Positions 1 through 7,933 are shown, counted from the stretch's first letter. The stretch is 63,420 nt of DNA from Amycolatopsis acidicola (GCF_007713735.2 NZ_VMNW02000047.1:1-63420); one strand, 5' to 3'. Notes: generated by a model not told the origin, from the sequence alone. A program made the numbers and translations.

Positions 1-3
1 GCC

Positions 4-33
4 CACACCCCTCCACCGCCCCGATCCCCAGCC
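4..33. repeat. dispersed palindromic repeat, partial copy
   Basis: These 30 bases are identical to the reverse complement of 19245-19274, the right arm of the large hairpin repeat at 19150-19271. A related left arm is at 45380. Only this end of the element is inside the window, so the rest may lie upstream of base 1. It is intergenic, like the other copies. Confidence 0.75.
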
Positions 34-99
34 GTCCGTTGCTGCCGCAACGCAACCAGCTCCCCCAAACGCAACCCGCCGCACCACAACCGCCACTCA

Positions 100-474
100 T
101 CACCCCGCCAAAAACTCCAGCCTGTTGCCGACCGAGTCGCTGGTGTGGAAGCGTCGCCTGCCAGGGATCTCCGCCGGGTCGGCCCAGTGCACGGGATGCC
201 CGTCCCGCGTGAGTGCCTCGGCCACGGCGTCCACGTCGGCCACGAACGCGGGGTGTGCCTTGCGCGCGGGGCGGAAGTCCTCCTCGACCCCGACGTGCAG
301 TTCGCTGTCCGGGCCGCCCACGCCGGGCACCCGGAACCAGCAGCCGCCGCGCGCGGCGAGGATCGGCGGTTTCGGCAGCTCGGCCCAGCCGAGCGTGCCC
401 GCGTAGAACTCGCGCACCCGGTCTTCGGCGCCCGGGGGACAGGAGACTTGCACGTGATGCAGCACGAATCCCAC
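100..474 (-). CDS. VOC/glyoxalase-fold protein
   Basis: A 124-residue single-domain protein of the vicinal oxygen chelate (glyoxalase/bleomycin-resistance) superfamily. It opens with a beta strand carrying a metal-ligand-like histidine pair (VLHHVQVS), followed by the helix with FYAGTLGW, and ends with the strand SVGNRLEFL, where the closing Glu is the usual last metal ligand. Family members are small metal-dependent lyases, dioxygenases or drug-binding proteins; the substrate cannot be read from sequence. It lies 10 bases downstream of a MerR-type regulator on the same strand and is probably cotranscribed with it, so it may serve the same response to an electrophile or drug. Confidence 0.75.
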   Translation of the reverse strand: MGFVLHHVQVSCPPGAEDRVREFYAGTLGWAELPKPPILAARGGCWFRVPGVGGPDSELHVGVEEDFRPARKAHPAFVADVDAVAEALTRDGHPVHWADPAEIPGRRRFHTSDSVGNRLEFLAG

Positions 475-484
475 GGTAGCCGGA

Positions 485-859
485 TCAGCCCGCCCGGCGC
501 AGCAGCGTTTCCCGGTGCGCGTTGGCGGTGGCTATCAGCTGGTCCAGCGCGTCCCGCGTGCGGATGAGGTCTTCGATGTGCGCGGTGAGTTTCTCGCGCT
601 CCTCGGCCATCCGCTCGAGCGCGGCGTCGGAATTGCGCTCGCTGGGCGAATCCACGCACGGCAGCAGCTCCGCGATCGTGCGGCTGGAAAGCCCCGCCGC
701 GTACATCCGCTGGATGAACCGGACGCGCTCGACCTCCGCCTCGGTGTAGTGCCGCTGACCGCTGGCACTGCGCGTGCTGGTGAGCAGCCGCTGCTCCTCG
801 TAGTACCGCAGCGCGCGCACGCTCACCCCGGCCCGCGCCGAAAGTTCCCCGATCCGCAT
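485..859 (-). CDS. MerR-family transcriptional regulator
   Basis: A 124-residue MerR-type activator. The winged helix-turn-helix is at the N terminus (MRIGELSARAGVSVRALRYY, residues 1-20), with the conserved wing (QRHYTEAEVERVRFI, about 35-49) and a C-terminal dimerisation coiled coil (about 78-115). No metal-binding cysteine pattern is seen (one Cys, in LLPCVDS), so an organic inducer is more likely than a metal. The start at 859 was chosen because the MerR fold begins exactly there; the open frame runs on upstream only as a shadow of the opposite gene. It faces an Old Yellow Enzyme gene across a 105-base gap with a MerR-type promoter, so it probably controls that gene and itself. Confidence 0.88.
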   Translation of the reverse strand: MRIGELSARAGVSVRALRYYEEQRLLTSTRSASGQRHYTEAEVERVRFIQRMYAAGLSSRTIAELLPCVDSPSERNSDAALERMAEEREKLTAHIEDLIRTRDALDQLIATANAHRETLLRRAG

Positions 860-891
860 CCGCCCCTCCTCGCCTGTGAGCCCCGGCACAG

Positions 892-927
892 ACCTTTGCC
901 CCTGACATCGACGTGAGGTTTTAGTGT
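892..927 (+). promoter_or_regulatory. MerR-type promoter/operator of the OYE gene
   Basis: A -35-like TTGCCC (896-901) and a -10-like TAGTGT (922-927) are separated by 20 bases, the stretched spacing that MerR regulators correct by DNA distortion. An imperfect dyad with outer arms ACCT (892-895) and AGGT (916-919) lies over the spacer. Position between the MerR gene and the reductase supports the assignment; binding is inferred. Confidence 0.5.
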
Positions 928-964
928 AGCCCCATACCCCCGAACACCGCGAAGGAGTCCTGAC

Positions 965-2038
965 GTGACAACGCTTTTCGACCGCCACCGGCTCGGCGGC
1001 CTGACCCTGCCCAACCGCGTGGTGATGGCCCCGATGACCCGCGTGCGCGCGGCCGCGGGCGGGCTCGCGACCCCGTCGATGGCGACCTACTACGCGCAGC
1101 GAGCGACGGCCGGGCTGATCATCTCCGAAGGCGTGCAGCCCAGCCTGGTCGGCCAGTCGAACCCGGGCACGCCCGGCCTGCACACGGCCGAGCAGCAGGA
1201 ATCCTGGCGACCGGTGACCGAGGCGGTGCATGCCAACGGCGGCCGGATCTTCGCGCAGCTCATGCACGGCGGGCGCGTGTCCCATCCCGACACGACCGGC
1301 TTCCAGCCGGTCGGCCCGTCCGCGGTGCCCGCGGTCGGCGACGTGTTCACCCCGTCCGGGCCGCGGCCCACCCCGGTGCCGCGTGCGCTGGAGACCTCGG
1401 AAGTGCCGGACCACGCTCAGTCCTACGCGGACGCGGCCCGCCGCGCCGTCGACGCCGGATTCGACGGCGTGGAACTGCACGGCGCCAACGGATACCTGAT
1501 CTCCCAGTTCCTTTCGTCGAACGCGAACCTGCGCACCGACCGCTACGGCGGCCCGGTCGCCCACCGGATCCGGTTCGCCGTCGAGGCCGTGTCCGCGACC
1601 GTCGCGGCGGTCGGTGGCGAGCGCACCGGGATCCGGTTGTCCCCGGGCGGAACCTTCTGGGGCGTCGAGGAAACCGACGTGCCGGAGCTCTATGCCGCGC
1701 TGCTGAGCGAACTGTCGCGGTTGGAGCTGGCGTACGTCCATCTCGAAGCCACCGCGGACGAAGAGGTGCTGCTCGGGTTGCGGCGCGCGTGGCCGGGCAC
1801 GCTGATCGTGAACCCCGTCCTTCCCATGGGGCCCAAGCAGGCCGGCCGCGCCGAGGCCGACCACTGGCTCGGGCTCGGCGCCGAATTGATCAGCTTCGGC
1901 CGGGCGTTCCTCGCCAATCCCGATCTGGTGGAACGGCTGCGCGCCGGGCTCCCGCTCGCCCCGGTCGAGGAGGACACCTACTATCAGGGCGGGGACCGCG
2001 GTTACCTGACCTACCCGGCTTATCAGCACACCGCCTGA
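965..2038 (+). CDS. Old Yellow Enzyme-family alkene reductase (NemA/OYE-like)
   Basis: A 357-residue FMN-dependent (beta/alpha)8-barrel ene-reductase, cytosolic. Typical motifs are the N-terminal FMN-binding strand (NRVVMAPMTR, about 18-27), the signature FDGVELHGANGYLISQFL and NLRTDRYGG in the middle, and the late phosphate-binding FGRAFLANPDLV. Family members reduce activated C=C bonds of enones, maleimides or nitroesters with NAD(P)H. The start is GTG at 965, preceded by GAAGGAG. Divergent from the MerR gene, which fits induction by reactive electrophiles. The exact substrate is not known. Confidence 0.88.
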   Translation: MTTLFDRHRLGGLTLPNRVVMAPMTRVRAAAGGLATPSMATYYAQRATAGLIISEGVQPSLVGQSNPGTPGLHTAEQQESWRPVTEAVHANGGRIFAQLMHGGRVSHPDTTGFQPVGPSAVPAVGDVFTPSGPRPTPVPRALETSEVPDHAQSYADAARRAVDAGFDGVELHGANGYLISQFLSSNANLRTDRYGGPVAHRIRFAVEAVSATVAAVGGERTGIRLSPGGTFWGVEETDVPELYAALLSELSRLELAYVHLEATADEEVLLGLRRAWPGTLIVNPVLPMGPKQAGRAEADHWLGLGAELISFGRAFLANPDLVERLRAGLPLAPVEEDTYYQGGDRGYLTYPAYQHTA

Positions 2039-2050
2039 AAGCGCTTTCAG
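2035..2050. other. perfect 16-bp palindrome at convergent gene ends
   Basis: CTGAAAGCGCTTTCAG is self-complementary and contains the stop codons of both convergent genes (TGA at 2036-2038 on plus, 2047-2049 on minus). It has no loop and no T-run, so it is a weak candidate terminator at best. Confidence 0.35.
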
Positions 2051-2712
2051 GGCGCGGGCAGCGGGCGGTGCGGGTCGACCGTGATCCCGCCCTGGCGCAG
2101 GGTGTCGTCGAGGATTCCCCAGACCCAGCGGGCGAGCAGCGCGGTGAACTGCGCGTGGCCGAGGCCGCGGTCGTTCTCCAGCCATTGCGCGGTACTGGAT
2201 TCGACGAGCCCGACCAGGCCGAAGGCGATCGGCTCGGCGGCCTGCGAGCCGAGCCCGAAACCGTCCAGATAGGACTCGAACAGGGTGGTCAGCCGCCGCG
2301 CGATGGTGGTCTTGACGTCCTCGATGCCCTCACGGCCCGCCGGGGAGTGCCGGCTGAGGTAGTGGTAGAGGTGGCGGTGCTCGGACAGCCATTCGGTGTG
2401 CATCCCGATGGTGCCGGTGATCATCTCCATCGGCGTGCCCTCGAGGTGCAGCAGCGCCGCCAGCTCGGTGTTCACCTGCCGGACGGCGCGCTCCGCGACC
2501 GCCCGGCGCAGGTCCGTGGCGTCCGTGAAATGCTTGTACAGCCGGGTGCGAGCGACTCCGGCGGCCTCTGCGATGTGCTCGGTGGAGGCTTCCGGGCCGT
2601 GTTCCGCGATCGCCCGGATGGCTGCTTCCACGAACTCCTCGCGGCGGCGCTGCCGCTGGCCCGCCCAGCGTGCTGCCCGTCCATCGGGACGGTCACCGGC
2701 CGCGGGTGTCAC
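2047..2712 (-). CDS. TetR/AcrR-family regulator
   Basis: A 221-residue TetR-type repressor. After a basic N-terminal extension, the DNA-binding three-helix domain covers about residues 24-70 (EEFVEAAIRAIAEHGPEAS, then IAEAAGVARTRLYKHF with the recognition helix). The C-terminal helical ligand domain resembles the TetR_C group of actinobacterial lipid or xenobiotic regulators; its ligand is unknown. It is divergent from a tiny gene at 2810, and the gap holds repeated GATAC/GTATC half-sites that are probably its operator. Confidence 0.85.
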   Translation of the reverse strand: MTPAAGDRPDGRAARWAGQRQRRREEFVEAAIRAIAEHGPEASTEHIAEAAGVARTRLYKHFTDATDLRRAVAERAVRQVNTELAALLHLEGTPMEMITGTIGMHTEWLSEHRHLYHYLSRHSPAGREGIEDVKTTIARRLTTLFESYLDGFGLGSQAAEPIAFGLVGLVESSTAQWLENDRGLGHAQFTALLARWVWGILDDTLRQGGITVDPHRPLPAP

Positions 2713-2746
2713 CTGGCCAGATTACCCCACGCGCGGGGGAGTACGG

Positions 2747-2779
2747 GATACGGCTTTGTATCTGGTACCTTGCCGTATC
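2747..2779. promoter_or_regulatory. probable TetR operator
   Basis: GATACGGC at 2747-2754 is repeated inverted as GCCGTATC at 2772-2779 (17-base spacer). A nested GATAC-N6-GTATC dyad occupies 2747-2762. The sites lie between the TetR gene and the small gene at 2810, so control of both is likely but inferred. Confidence 0.5.
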
Positions 2780-2809
2780 TGTTATCCGCTGGGTCAGGGG
2801 AGGACCGGG

Positions 2810-3016
2810 ATGGCAACCGAAAACGACGTGCAAGAAGCCGGTCAGGACGCGTGGCTGGCCGAGCAGGCGCAGGAGGCCCTGACGGCCATCGCGGAGCTGC
2901 ACGAGCAGGCGATGGCCACGATTTCCGTGTCCGGGAAAGGGAAAACCGGGGAGTCCGGACAGGACAGCGGCTGGTTCGACACCGGCTCGGGGGAGGGTGC
3001 GCCCGCCGCGGAGTGA
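2810..3016 (+). CDS. small acidic protein of unknown function
   Basis: A 68-residue acidic, helix-prone protein (MATENDVQEAGQDAWLAEQA, then a Gly/Ser/Asp-rich tail). I recognise no domain, signal peptide or membrane segment. A good ribosome site GGGGAGG (2797-2803) stands before the ATG, and the gene sits immediately downstream of the probable TetR operator, which together argue that it is real. The repressor may chiefly control this gene, but its role cannot be stated. Confidence 0.5.
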   Translation: MATENDVQEAGQDAWLAEQAQEALTAIAELHEQAMATISVSGKGKTGESGQDSGWFDTGSGEGAPAAE

Positions 3017-3035
3017 GCGCACCGTCCACTGTGGA

Positions 3036-3962
3036 TCAAGGAATCAGCACGGTCTTGCCCGCGAGCGTGCCGCTCGCGGCTTCGTCGTGCACGGCCGCGA
3101 GGTCGGCCAGCGGCCGTCGCTGAGCCACGTCGATCCGCAGCTTCCCGGCGTCGACCTGTTCGGCTAGGCGGGCCAGCTGCTCCGCTTCCGGGCGGACGTA
3201 CACGTGGGTCACGCGCACCTCCCGGCCGGGGTGTTCCGGGCCCGGCGTCGTCGAGCTGACGAACACGCCCCCGTCCGCCACGAGGTCCACGAGGGCCGCG
3301 GTGTCCTCAGGGGACGTCGGCGCGAGGTTCACCACCACATCGAAGGAACCCGCGATCTTCGTGACGGGTGTGGCGCGGTAGTCGATGATCTCGTCGGCCC
3401 CGAAGCCGCGCACCCGGTCCGCGCCGCGCTCGCTCACTGTCGCGGTCACCACGGCCCCGGCTCCCTTCGCGAGTTGGACGGCGTAACCGCCGACGCCGCC
3501 ACCCGCGCCGTTGATCAGAACCCGTTGTCCCGCCTGGACTTCCGCCAGTTCGAACAAGGACTGCCATGCCGTGAGCCCGACGGCGGGCAGCGCCGCCGCG
3601 TCGGCCAGGTCGACCGTGCGAGGCGCGTCCGCGAGCGCCTCGGCCGGGACGAGCGCGTACTCCGCCGCGGCGCCGTCCGTGCCCGGCGGCAGGAAGGCGA
3701 TCACCGCGTCGCCCACCGCCCGGTTCGTGACGCCGGGGCCCAGTTCGGCCACCGTCCCGGCCACGTCGAGGCCCGGCACGTGCGGGAACTCCACCGGGAA
3801 GACCTCCCGCATCGCCCCGCCGCGGATCGCCGCGTCGATTGGGTTGAAGGAGGTGCCGGCGACGCGCACCAGCACCTGGCCCGCGCCGGGCACCGGGCGC
3901 GCGGCCTCTTCGTGGTTCAGGACTTCGCTGCCGCCGTAGTCGTGGTAGCGCACTGCCTTCAT
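3036..3962 (-). CDS. zinc-independent MDR quinone oxidoreductase-like protein
   Basis: A 308-residue medium-chain dehydrogenase/reductase of the quinone oxidoreductase group. The N-terminal GroES-like domain (MKAVRYHDYGGSEVL) has no zinc-ligand cysteines. The NADP(H)-binding glycine motif GAGGGVGGYAVQLAKGAG lies near residue 150. Such enzymes reduce quinones or enones with NADPH in the cytosol. The gene faces a MarR regulator across a 111-base gap that carries three palindromic operators, so it is very likely repressed by that MarR and induced by a ligand such as a quinone or phenol. Confidence 0.88.
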   Translation of the reverse strand: MKAVRYHDYGGSEVLNHEEAARPVPGAGQVLVRVAGTSFNPIDAAIRGGAMREVFPVEFPHVPGLDVAGTVAELGPGVTNRAVGDAVIAFLPPGTDGAAAEYALVPAEALADAPRTVDLADAAALPAVGLTAWQSLFELAEVQAGQRVLINGAGGGVGGYAVQLAKGAGAVVTATVSERGADRVRGFGADEIIDYRATPVTKIAGSFDVVVNLAPTSPEDTAALVDLVADGGVFVSSTTPGPEHPGREVRVTHVYVRPEAEQLARLAEQVDAGKLRIDVAQRRPLADLAAVHDEAASGTLAGKTVLIP

Positions 3963-3975
3963 GTCTTCCTCCGTT

Positions 3976-4059
3976 TGCTTCGATGTCGAAGTAACATCAG
4001 CGTAGAACTACTTCGACATCGAAGCAAGCGCGCTCGGTGCGTGCTTCAAGTTCGAAGCA
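3976..4059. promoter_or_regulatory. triple MarR operator with 33-bp periodicity
   Basis: Three 18-bp palindromes built on CTTCGA-N2-TCGAAG occupy 3976-3993, 4009-4026 and 4042-4059. The first two are exact inverted copies of each other; the third (TGCTTCAAGTTCGAAGCA) has one mismatch. Their centres are exactly 33 bp apart, about three helical turns, so dimers would sit on one face of the DNA. The third abuts the -10 box TAGACT (4062-4067) of the MarR gene. Confidence 0.82.
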
Positions 4060-4073
4060 CTTAGACTGGTCTG

Positions 4074-4556
4074 ATGGCCGATGATCTGGCGCCCGAGCAG
4101 CTGCGGGCGTACTTCGTGCTGATGGAGTCCGCGAGCCTGCTCCACCACGCGGTCGAACAGCAGCTGCGTGCCGAGGGCGAGCTGAGCTACGTGCAGTTCC
4201 AGCTGCTCATGCGGCTCGCCGGCGCGGACGGCCCGCTGACGATGACCGAGCTGGCCGACGGCGTGGTCTACAGCCGCAGCGGCCTGACGCACCAGGCGGG
4301 GCTGCTGGAGAAGGCCGGGCTGGTCACTCGCGGGGCTGGCCCCGGCGACCAGCGTTCCACCGTCGTCGAGATCACCGACGCCGGCCGCGAGCGGGTGGCC
4401 AAGGTGCTGCCCGGGCACGTCGAGGTCACCCGGGGCCAGCTGTTCGAACCCTTGTCCGGCAAGGATGTCCGCGTCCTCGGCGACATCATGACCCGGGTCC
4501 GCGACCACATGCGCGCGCAGCCGCCCCGCTCGGCGGCCGGCCGGAAACGGCGCTAG
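4074..4556 (+). CDS. MarR-family regulator
   Basis: A 160-residue MarR-type winged-helix repressor. The N-terminal dimerisation helices are followed by the recognition region (MTELADGVVYSRSGLTHQAGLLEKAGLV, given here only by its ends: MTELADG to EKAGLV) and the wing (GDQRSTVVEITDAG). No ribosome site precedes the ATG; instead TAGACT (4062-4067) lies 6 bases before it, so translation is probably leaderless. It is divergent from the quinone-oxidoreductase gene and shares its operator region. Its 3' end overlaps the convergent hydrolase gene by four bases (CTAG). Confidence 0.88.
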   Translation: MADDLAPEQLRAYFVLMESASLLHHAVEQQLRAEGELSYVQFQLLMRLAGADGPLTMTELADGVVYSRSGLTHQAGLLEKAGLVTRGAGPGDQRSTVVEITDAGRERVAKVLPGHVEVTRGQLFEPLSGKDVRVLGDIMTRVRDHMRAQPPRSAAGRKRR

Positions 4557-5410
4557 CCGAGCACCTCGCGCAGCTTCCGCGAGAACGCCTCCGGGACTCC
4601 CGGATAGGGGCCCTCCGCCGCGGCGAATCCGCCGTGGCCGCCTGGGAAAACGGCCGGTTCCTGGCCGAGGAGTTCCGCGATCGCCGCCGAGGTGCGTCCG
4701 GTGAACGTGGTCCCGGTCTCCTCGCCCACGCCGATCACCACTCGCGTGCCGGCCTTGGTCAGCGCCGCCACGTCCGGCCGGTAGGCGGTGACAGCCAGGG
4801 CCCGGTCCGACAGCAACGGGTCGTCGCGCGAGCCGTCGTCCTCGGTGGGCATGCCGAACTGGGCCGGATCCGGTGCAGGGCGGGCGAAATACTCGTCGGT
4901 GAACTCGCCCGGCCACGACGTCATCGCGATGAACGCCGCCATCCCGGCGTTGGCTCCCTGCGCCTGGTACGCCTCGCGGAACCCGGCGGCGGCGCGTTCG
5001 GCGGCCGCGGCGTCGGGCAGCACGGTGATCAACGGCGGCTCGTGCGCGACGAGCGTGCGCACGTCGTCGGGGTAGGCGGCCACCAGTGCCAGCGCGGTCA
5101 CCGCCCCGCCGCTGCTGGCGAACAGGTCCACCGGCCCGGCGCCGAGCGCCTCGATCAGCGCGTGCACGTCGGCGGCCTGCGTCTCGGGCACGGCGTCCGT
5201 GCGGCCGTCCCTGCGGACGGTCCGGCCGATCCCGCGCGGGTCGTAGGTGACGACCGTGCGGTCGGGGAAATACGAGGCGAGCGCGGTGAAGCCGGAGGCG
5301 CCCATCGGCTGGCCGATCATCACGAGCGGGGGTTCCGCGGCAGGCAGCGGCCCGCGGACGTCATAGGCGAGATCGACGTCGGCGGTCTCGAGGACGTGTG
5401 TGGTCGTCAT
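4553..5410 (-). CDS. alpha/beta-hydrolase
   Basis: A 285-residue alpha/beta-hydrolase-fold enzyme. The oxyanion strand (PPLVMIGQPMG), the YDPRGIGRT turn and the nucleophile elbow (DLFASSGGAVTAL, pattern S-S-G-G) are in the usual order, and a late GGHGGF probably supplies the catalytic histidine. The start at 5410 (MTTTHVLE) was preferred over a longer frame whose first 28 residues look noncoding. It is the third gene of a minus-strand operon behind a flavin monooxygenase and a serine hydrolase (31-base gap), so ester or lactone hydrolysis after Baeyer-Villiger-type oxidation is a reasonable guess. Substrate unknown. Confidence 0.82.
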   Translation of the reverse strand: MTTTHVLETADVDLAYDVRGPLPAAEPPLVMIGQPMGASGFTALASYFPDRTVVTYDPRGIGRTVRRDGRTDAVPETQAADVHALIEALGAGPVDLFASSGGAVTALALVAAYPDDVRTLVAHEPPLITVLPDAAAAERAAAGFREAYQAQGANAGMAAFIAMTSWPGEFTDEYFARPAPDPAQFGMPTEDDGSRDDPLLSDRALAVTAYRPDVAALTKAGTRVVIGVGEETGTTFTGRTSAAIAELLGQEPAVFPGGHGGFAAAEGPYPGVPEAFSRKLREVLG

Positions 5411-5441
5411 GCTCGGTGTTGACCCGCCCGCGCCGGGAAAG

Positions 5442-6527
5442 TCATCGGACGCAGGAGTAGACCGCCTCCGCGTAGGCCGTCGCGTTGGGGGCACCGACGA
5501 GGCCGGGCTCCATCCGGTTCATCACGTAGGCGAAGGTCAGCCGCCGGTCGAGGTCGTTGACCACGAGCGAGCCGCCGAACCCGGTCCACCAGCAGACCCG
5601 GCCCCGCGGGATCGCCGGGAAAGCCGGGCTGGGCAAGGCGAACCCGAGCCCGAAGCGCACGTGCGCGCCGAGCACCCGGTCCACGCCATCGGACTGGACT
5701 TCGAAGACGCGCTCGATCGCCTGCGGCGAAAGGTATTGCTTACCGCCGAGCGCGCCCTCGTGCGACAGGATCGACTGCAGCCGCGCGACTGATCGGGCGT
5801 TGCCCTGCCCGTTCAGTCCACCCAGCTCCGCGGCGAGGAACGGGCGGGTGGTCGTGACCGAGGGCGGGATGAGCGGGTTGGTCAGCGTGCGCACGGCGAC
5901 GCGATCGCTCGGAACCGGGCCGGCCGAGGACGGCGGAACCATAGGCACGACACGGGAATCGACGGCCTCGGGGGCGCCGAGCCAGTAGTCCGCTCCGGCG
6001 GGCCCGGCGAACTCCTCGCGCAGCACCGTGCCCAGCGAACGGCCGGTGGTCCGGCGCACGAGCTCCCCGACGAGGTGCCCGTGGCTGACCGCCTGGTACC
6101 CGGAACCGTCGCCCGGCCGCCACCACGGCTGTTGCGCGGCGAGCAGCGCCGCCGCTCGCTCGGTGTCGTAGATGTCTTCCAGCGCAACGGTTTCGTCCCA
6201 GCCGCAGAGGCCGGAGGTGTGCCCGAGAACGTGCCGTACGAGCACGTCACCGGGGAACCCTGGCCAGTACTTCGCGACCGGCGCGTCCGGGTCGAGCACT
6301 CCGCGGTCGATGAGGGCCAGCGCCACCAGCGCGACCATCGTCTTGGTCAGCGACCAGGTGGTGACCAGGCTGTCCCGGGGCCAGCCACCCCACAGATCCA
6401 CCACCGTGGCGCCGTCGCGGATCACGCACACCGACGCGCCCTCTTCGCGCCCGTCCGCCAGCCTGCTTTCCAGCAGTTCCCAGACCGGCGAGAATCGCGC
6501 GTCGCAGAAGCCCTGCGCGACGCTCAC
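5442..6527 (-). CDS. beta-lactamase-fold serine hydrolase (EstB-like esterase)
   Basis: A 361-residue class C beta-lactamase-fold hydrolase. It has the nucleophile motif S-L-T-K (Ser59, Lys62 in TTWSLTKTM) and the tyrosine of the second catalytic motif in GYQAVSHGHLVGEL, a pattern typical of EstB/LipL-type esterases rather than true beta-lactamases. No signal peptide is seen, so it is cytosolic. The GTG start at 6527 overlaps the stop of the upstream monooxygenase (GTGA), implying translational coupling and a shared pathway, probably hydrolysis of the ester made by the monooxygenase. Confidence 0.85.
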   Translation of the reverse strand: MSVAQGFCDARFSPVWELLESRLADGREEGASVCVIRDGATVVDLWGGWPRDSLVTTWSLTKTMVALVALALIDRGVLDPDAPVAKYWPGFPGDVLVRHVLGHTSGLCGWDETVALEDIYDTERAAALLAAQQPWWRPGDGSGYQAVSHGHLVGELVRRTTGRSLGTVLREEFAGPAGADYWLGAPEAVDSRVVPMVPPSSAGPVPSDRVAVRTLTNPLIPPSVTTTRPFLAAELGGLNGQGNARSVARLQSILSHEGALGGKQYLSPQAIERVFEVQSDGVDRVLGAHVRFGLGFALPSPAFPAIPRGRVCWWTGFGGSLVVNDLDRRLTFAYVMNRMEPGLVGAPNATAYAEAVYSCVR

Positions 6528-7849
6528 CGCACCGCCGCCGCGGCCCGTTTCCCGCCGGACTCGATCTCCTTGCGCAGATCCTTGACGTAGCGCGCGAAAT
6601 CCACCTGAATCGTGTGCCGCGGCGCGTTGTAGTACTGGCCGAGATGCTTTTCTTCGTCGCGCTTGATGGCCGCTTCCATTTCCGGCACGCTCGGCAGTTC
6701 GTACTTCCCGGCCAGATGCCGGGCGATGAGTTTGCTCTGCTGCTCCGCGAGATTGACGATCGTCGGCGAAGCCTGCGCCAGGCCCGCGTAATACAGATTG
6801 CCGATCCCCGGTTTCACGATCCGCTTGAACAACGGCAATCGGTGCTCGGCGTCGGGCAGCAGTTCCGGATCGTCGAAGAACGGGAACGACATCCGGTACC
6901 CGGTGGCGCACACGATCACGTCGGCCTCGATGCGCCGCCCGTCGGTGCACACCACCGCGTCCCCGTCCAGCCGCGCGATTTCCGGGACGCACGTGAGATC
7001 GCCCGAACCCGCCTTGGCGAGGAAGTCGATGCTGACCGAGGGATGCGCCGATAGCGGCTCGTGGTCCGGTTTCGGCAGCCCGTAGTCCTCCATGTTGCCG
7101 AGGATCTTCTTGATCGCGCGCCGGGACAGCGCCAGCCCGAGCTTCTTGGGCATCCACGGCGGCATCATCATCTTGTCGGCGGGCTGGCCGCCGCGGTACT
7201 TCGAGAGCACCCACACGCCGCGGCGCGCGGAAACCCAGACGTGCTCGGCGATCGAGCGATGCGACAGCTCGGAAGCGATGTCCAGCGCCGAGTTCCCCAG
7301 ACCCACCACCACGATCCGCTTGCCGCGCATGTCGACCGGGTCGAACGGGCTGCGGTATTCGTGACTGTGCAGCATTTTTCCGGCGAACTCGCCGGGATAT
7401 TCGGGCCAGCGCGGGTTCCAGTGGTGCCCGTTCGCCACCACGAGCGCGTCGTAGTCGCGCTTCTCCCCTGTGGACAGTGAGACTTGCCAGCTGCCGTCGG
7501 GTTTCCTGGCCGCGTGCTCGACCCGGGTGGTGAAGGTGATCGAGTCCCGCAGCCCGAAATGCTCGACGTAGTCCCGGAAGTACCGGTGGATCAGCGAATG
7601 GTGCGGGAAATGCGGCCAGTCCGGCGCGGCCGGGAACTCCTCGAACTGCAGCCGGGTGGTCGAGGTGTCGATGTGCAGCGACTCGTAGCAGGCGGAGCGG
7701 CCGTTCGGGTTGCCGAAGTACCAGTTTCCGCCGATGTCGTCCGACTCCTCGAAGCAGTCGTACGGGATTCCGTGGTCCTTCAGCCGTTTCGCCGTGGTGA
7801 ACCCGGAACACCCGGCGCCGATGATGCAGACCTTCGGCAGTGAACTCAC
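6524..7849 (-). CDS. flavin-containing monooxygenase (FMO/Baeyer-Villiger type)
   Basis: A 441-residue class B flavoprotein monooxygenase. The FAD-binding Rossmann motif is at the N terminus (CIIGAGCSGFTTAK), the NADPH motif is VVVGLGNSALDIASELS, and the fingerprint EFAGKMLHSHEYR matches FxGxxxHxxxY/F, closer to FMOs than to classical BVMOs, which end in W. The GTG start at 7849 follows GGAGG by seven bases; the nearby ATG is out of frame. It heads a three-gene operon with two esterase-type hydrolases and faces a TetR gene, which suggests inducible oxidation of a ketone or heteroatom compound. Confidence 0.88.
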   Translation of the reverse strand: MSSLPKVCIIGAGCSGFTTAKRLKDHGIPYDCFEESDDIGGNWYFGNPNGRSACYESLHIDTSTTRLQFEEFPAAPDWPHFPHHSLIHRYFRDYVEHFGLRDSITFTTRVEHAARKPDGSWQVSLSTGEKRDYDALVVANGHHWNPRWPEYPGEFAGKMLHSHEYRSPFDPVDMRGKRIVVVGLGNSALDIASELSHRSIAEHVWVSARRGVWVLSKYRGGQPADKMMMPPWMPKKLGLALSRRAIKKILGNMEDYGLPKPDHEPLSAHPSVSIDFLAKAGSGDLTCVPEIARLDGDAVVCTDGRRIEADVIVCATGYRMSFPFFDDPELLPDAEHRLPLFKRIVKPGIGNLYYAGLAQASPTIVNLAEQQSKLIARHLAGKYELPSVPEMEAAIKRDEEKHLGQYYNAPRHTIQVDFARYVKDLRKEIESGGKRAAAAVR

Positions 7850-7896
7850 ATGCGCCTCCTGGAGCGGGCTGCGGTGCCGGGAGCCACTGTGGCACG

Positions 7897-7926
7897 TTCG
7901 CTGACGGTGTGTCCAGTGAGTAGGCT
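7897..7926 (+). promoter_or_regulatory. probable leaderless promoter of the TetR gene
   Basis: TTCGCT (7897-7902) and TAGGCT (7921-7926) are 18 bases apart; the -10 box ends 7 bases before the ATG at 7934, leaving no room for a ribosome site. CACTG and CAGTG half-sites flank the region and may form part of an operator shared with the monooxygenase operon. Confidence 0.4.
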
Positions 7927-7933
7927 GTCCGTC

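Noticed and set aside
485..2185. A 566-codon minus-strand open frame joining the MerR gene with sequence antisense to the reductase
   Set aside because: Only the last 124 residues match a known fold; the rest is the Arg/Gly-rich shadow of the plus-strand OYE gene.
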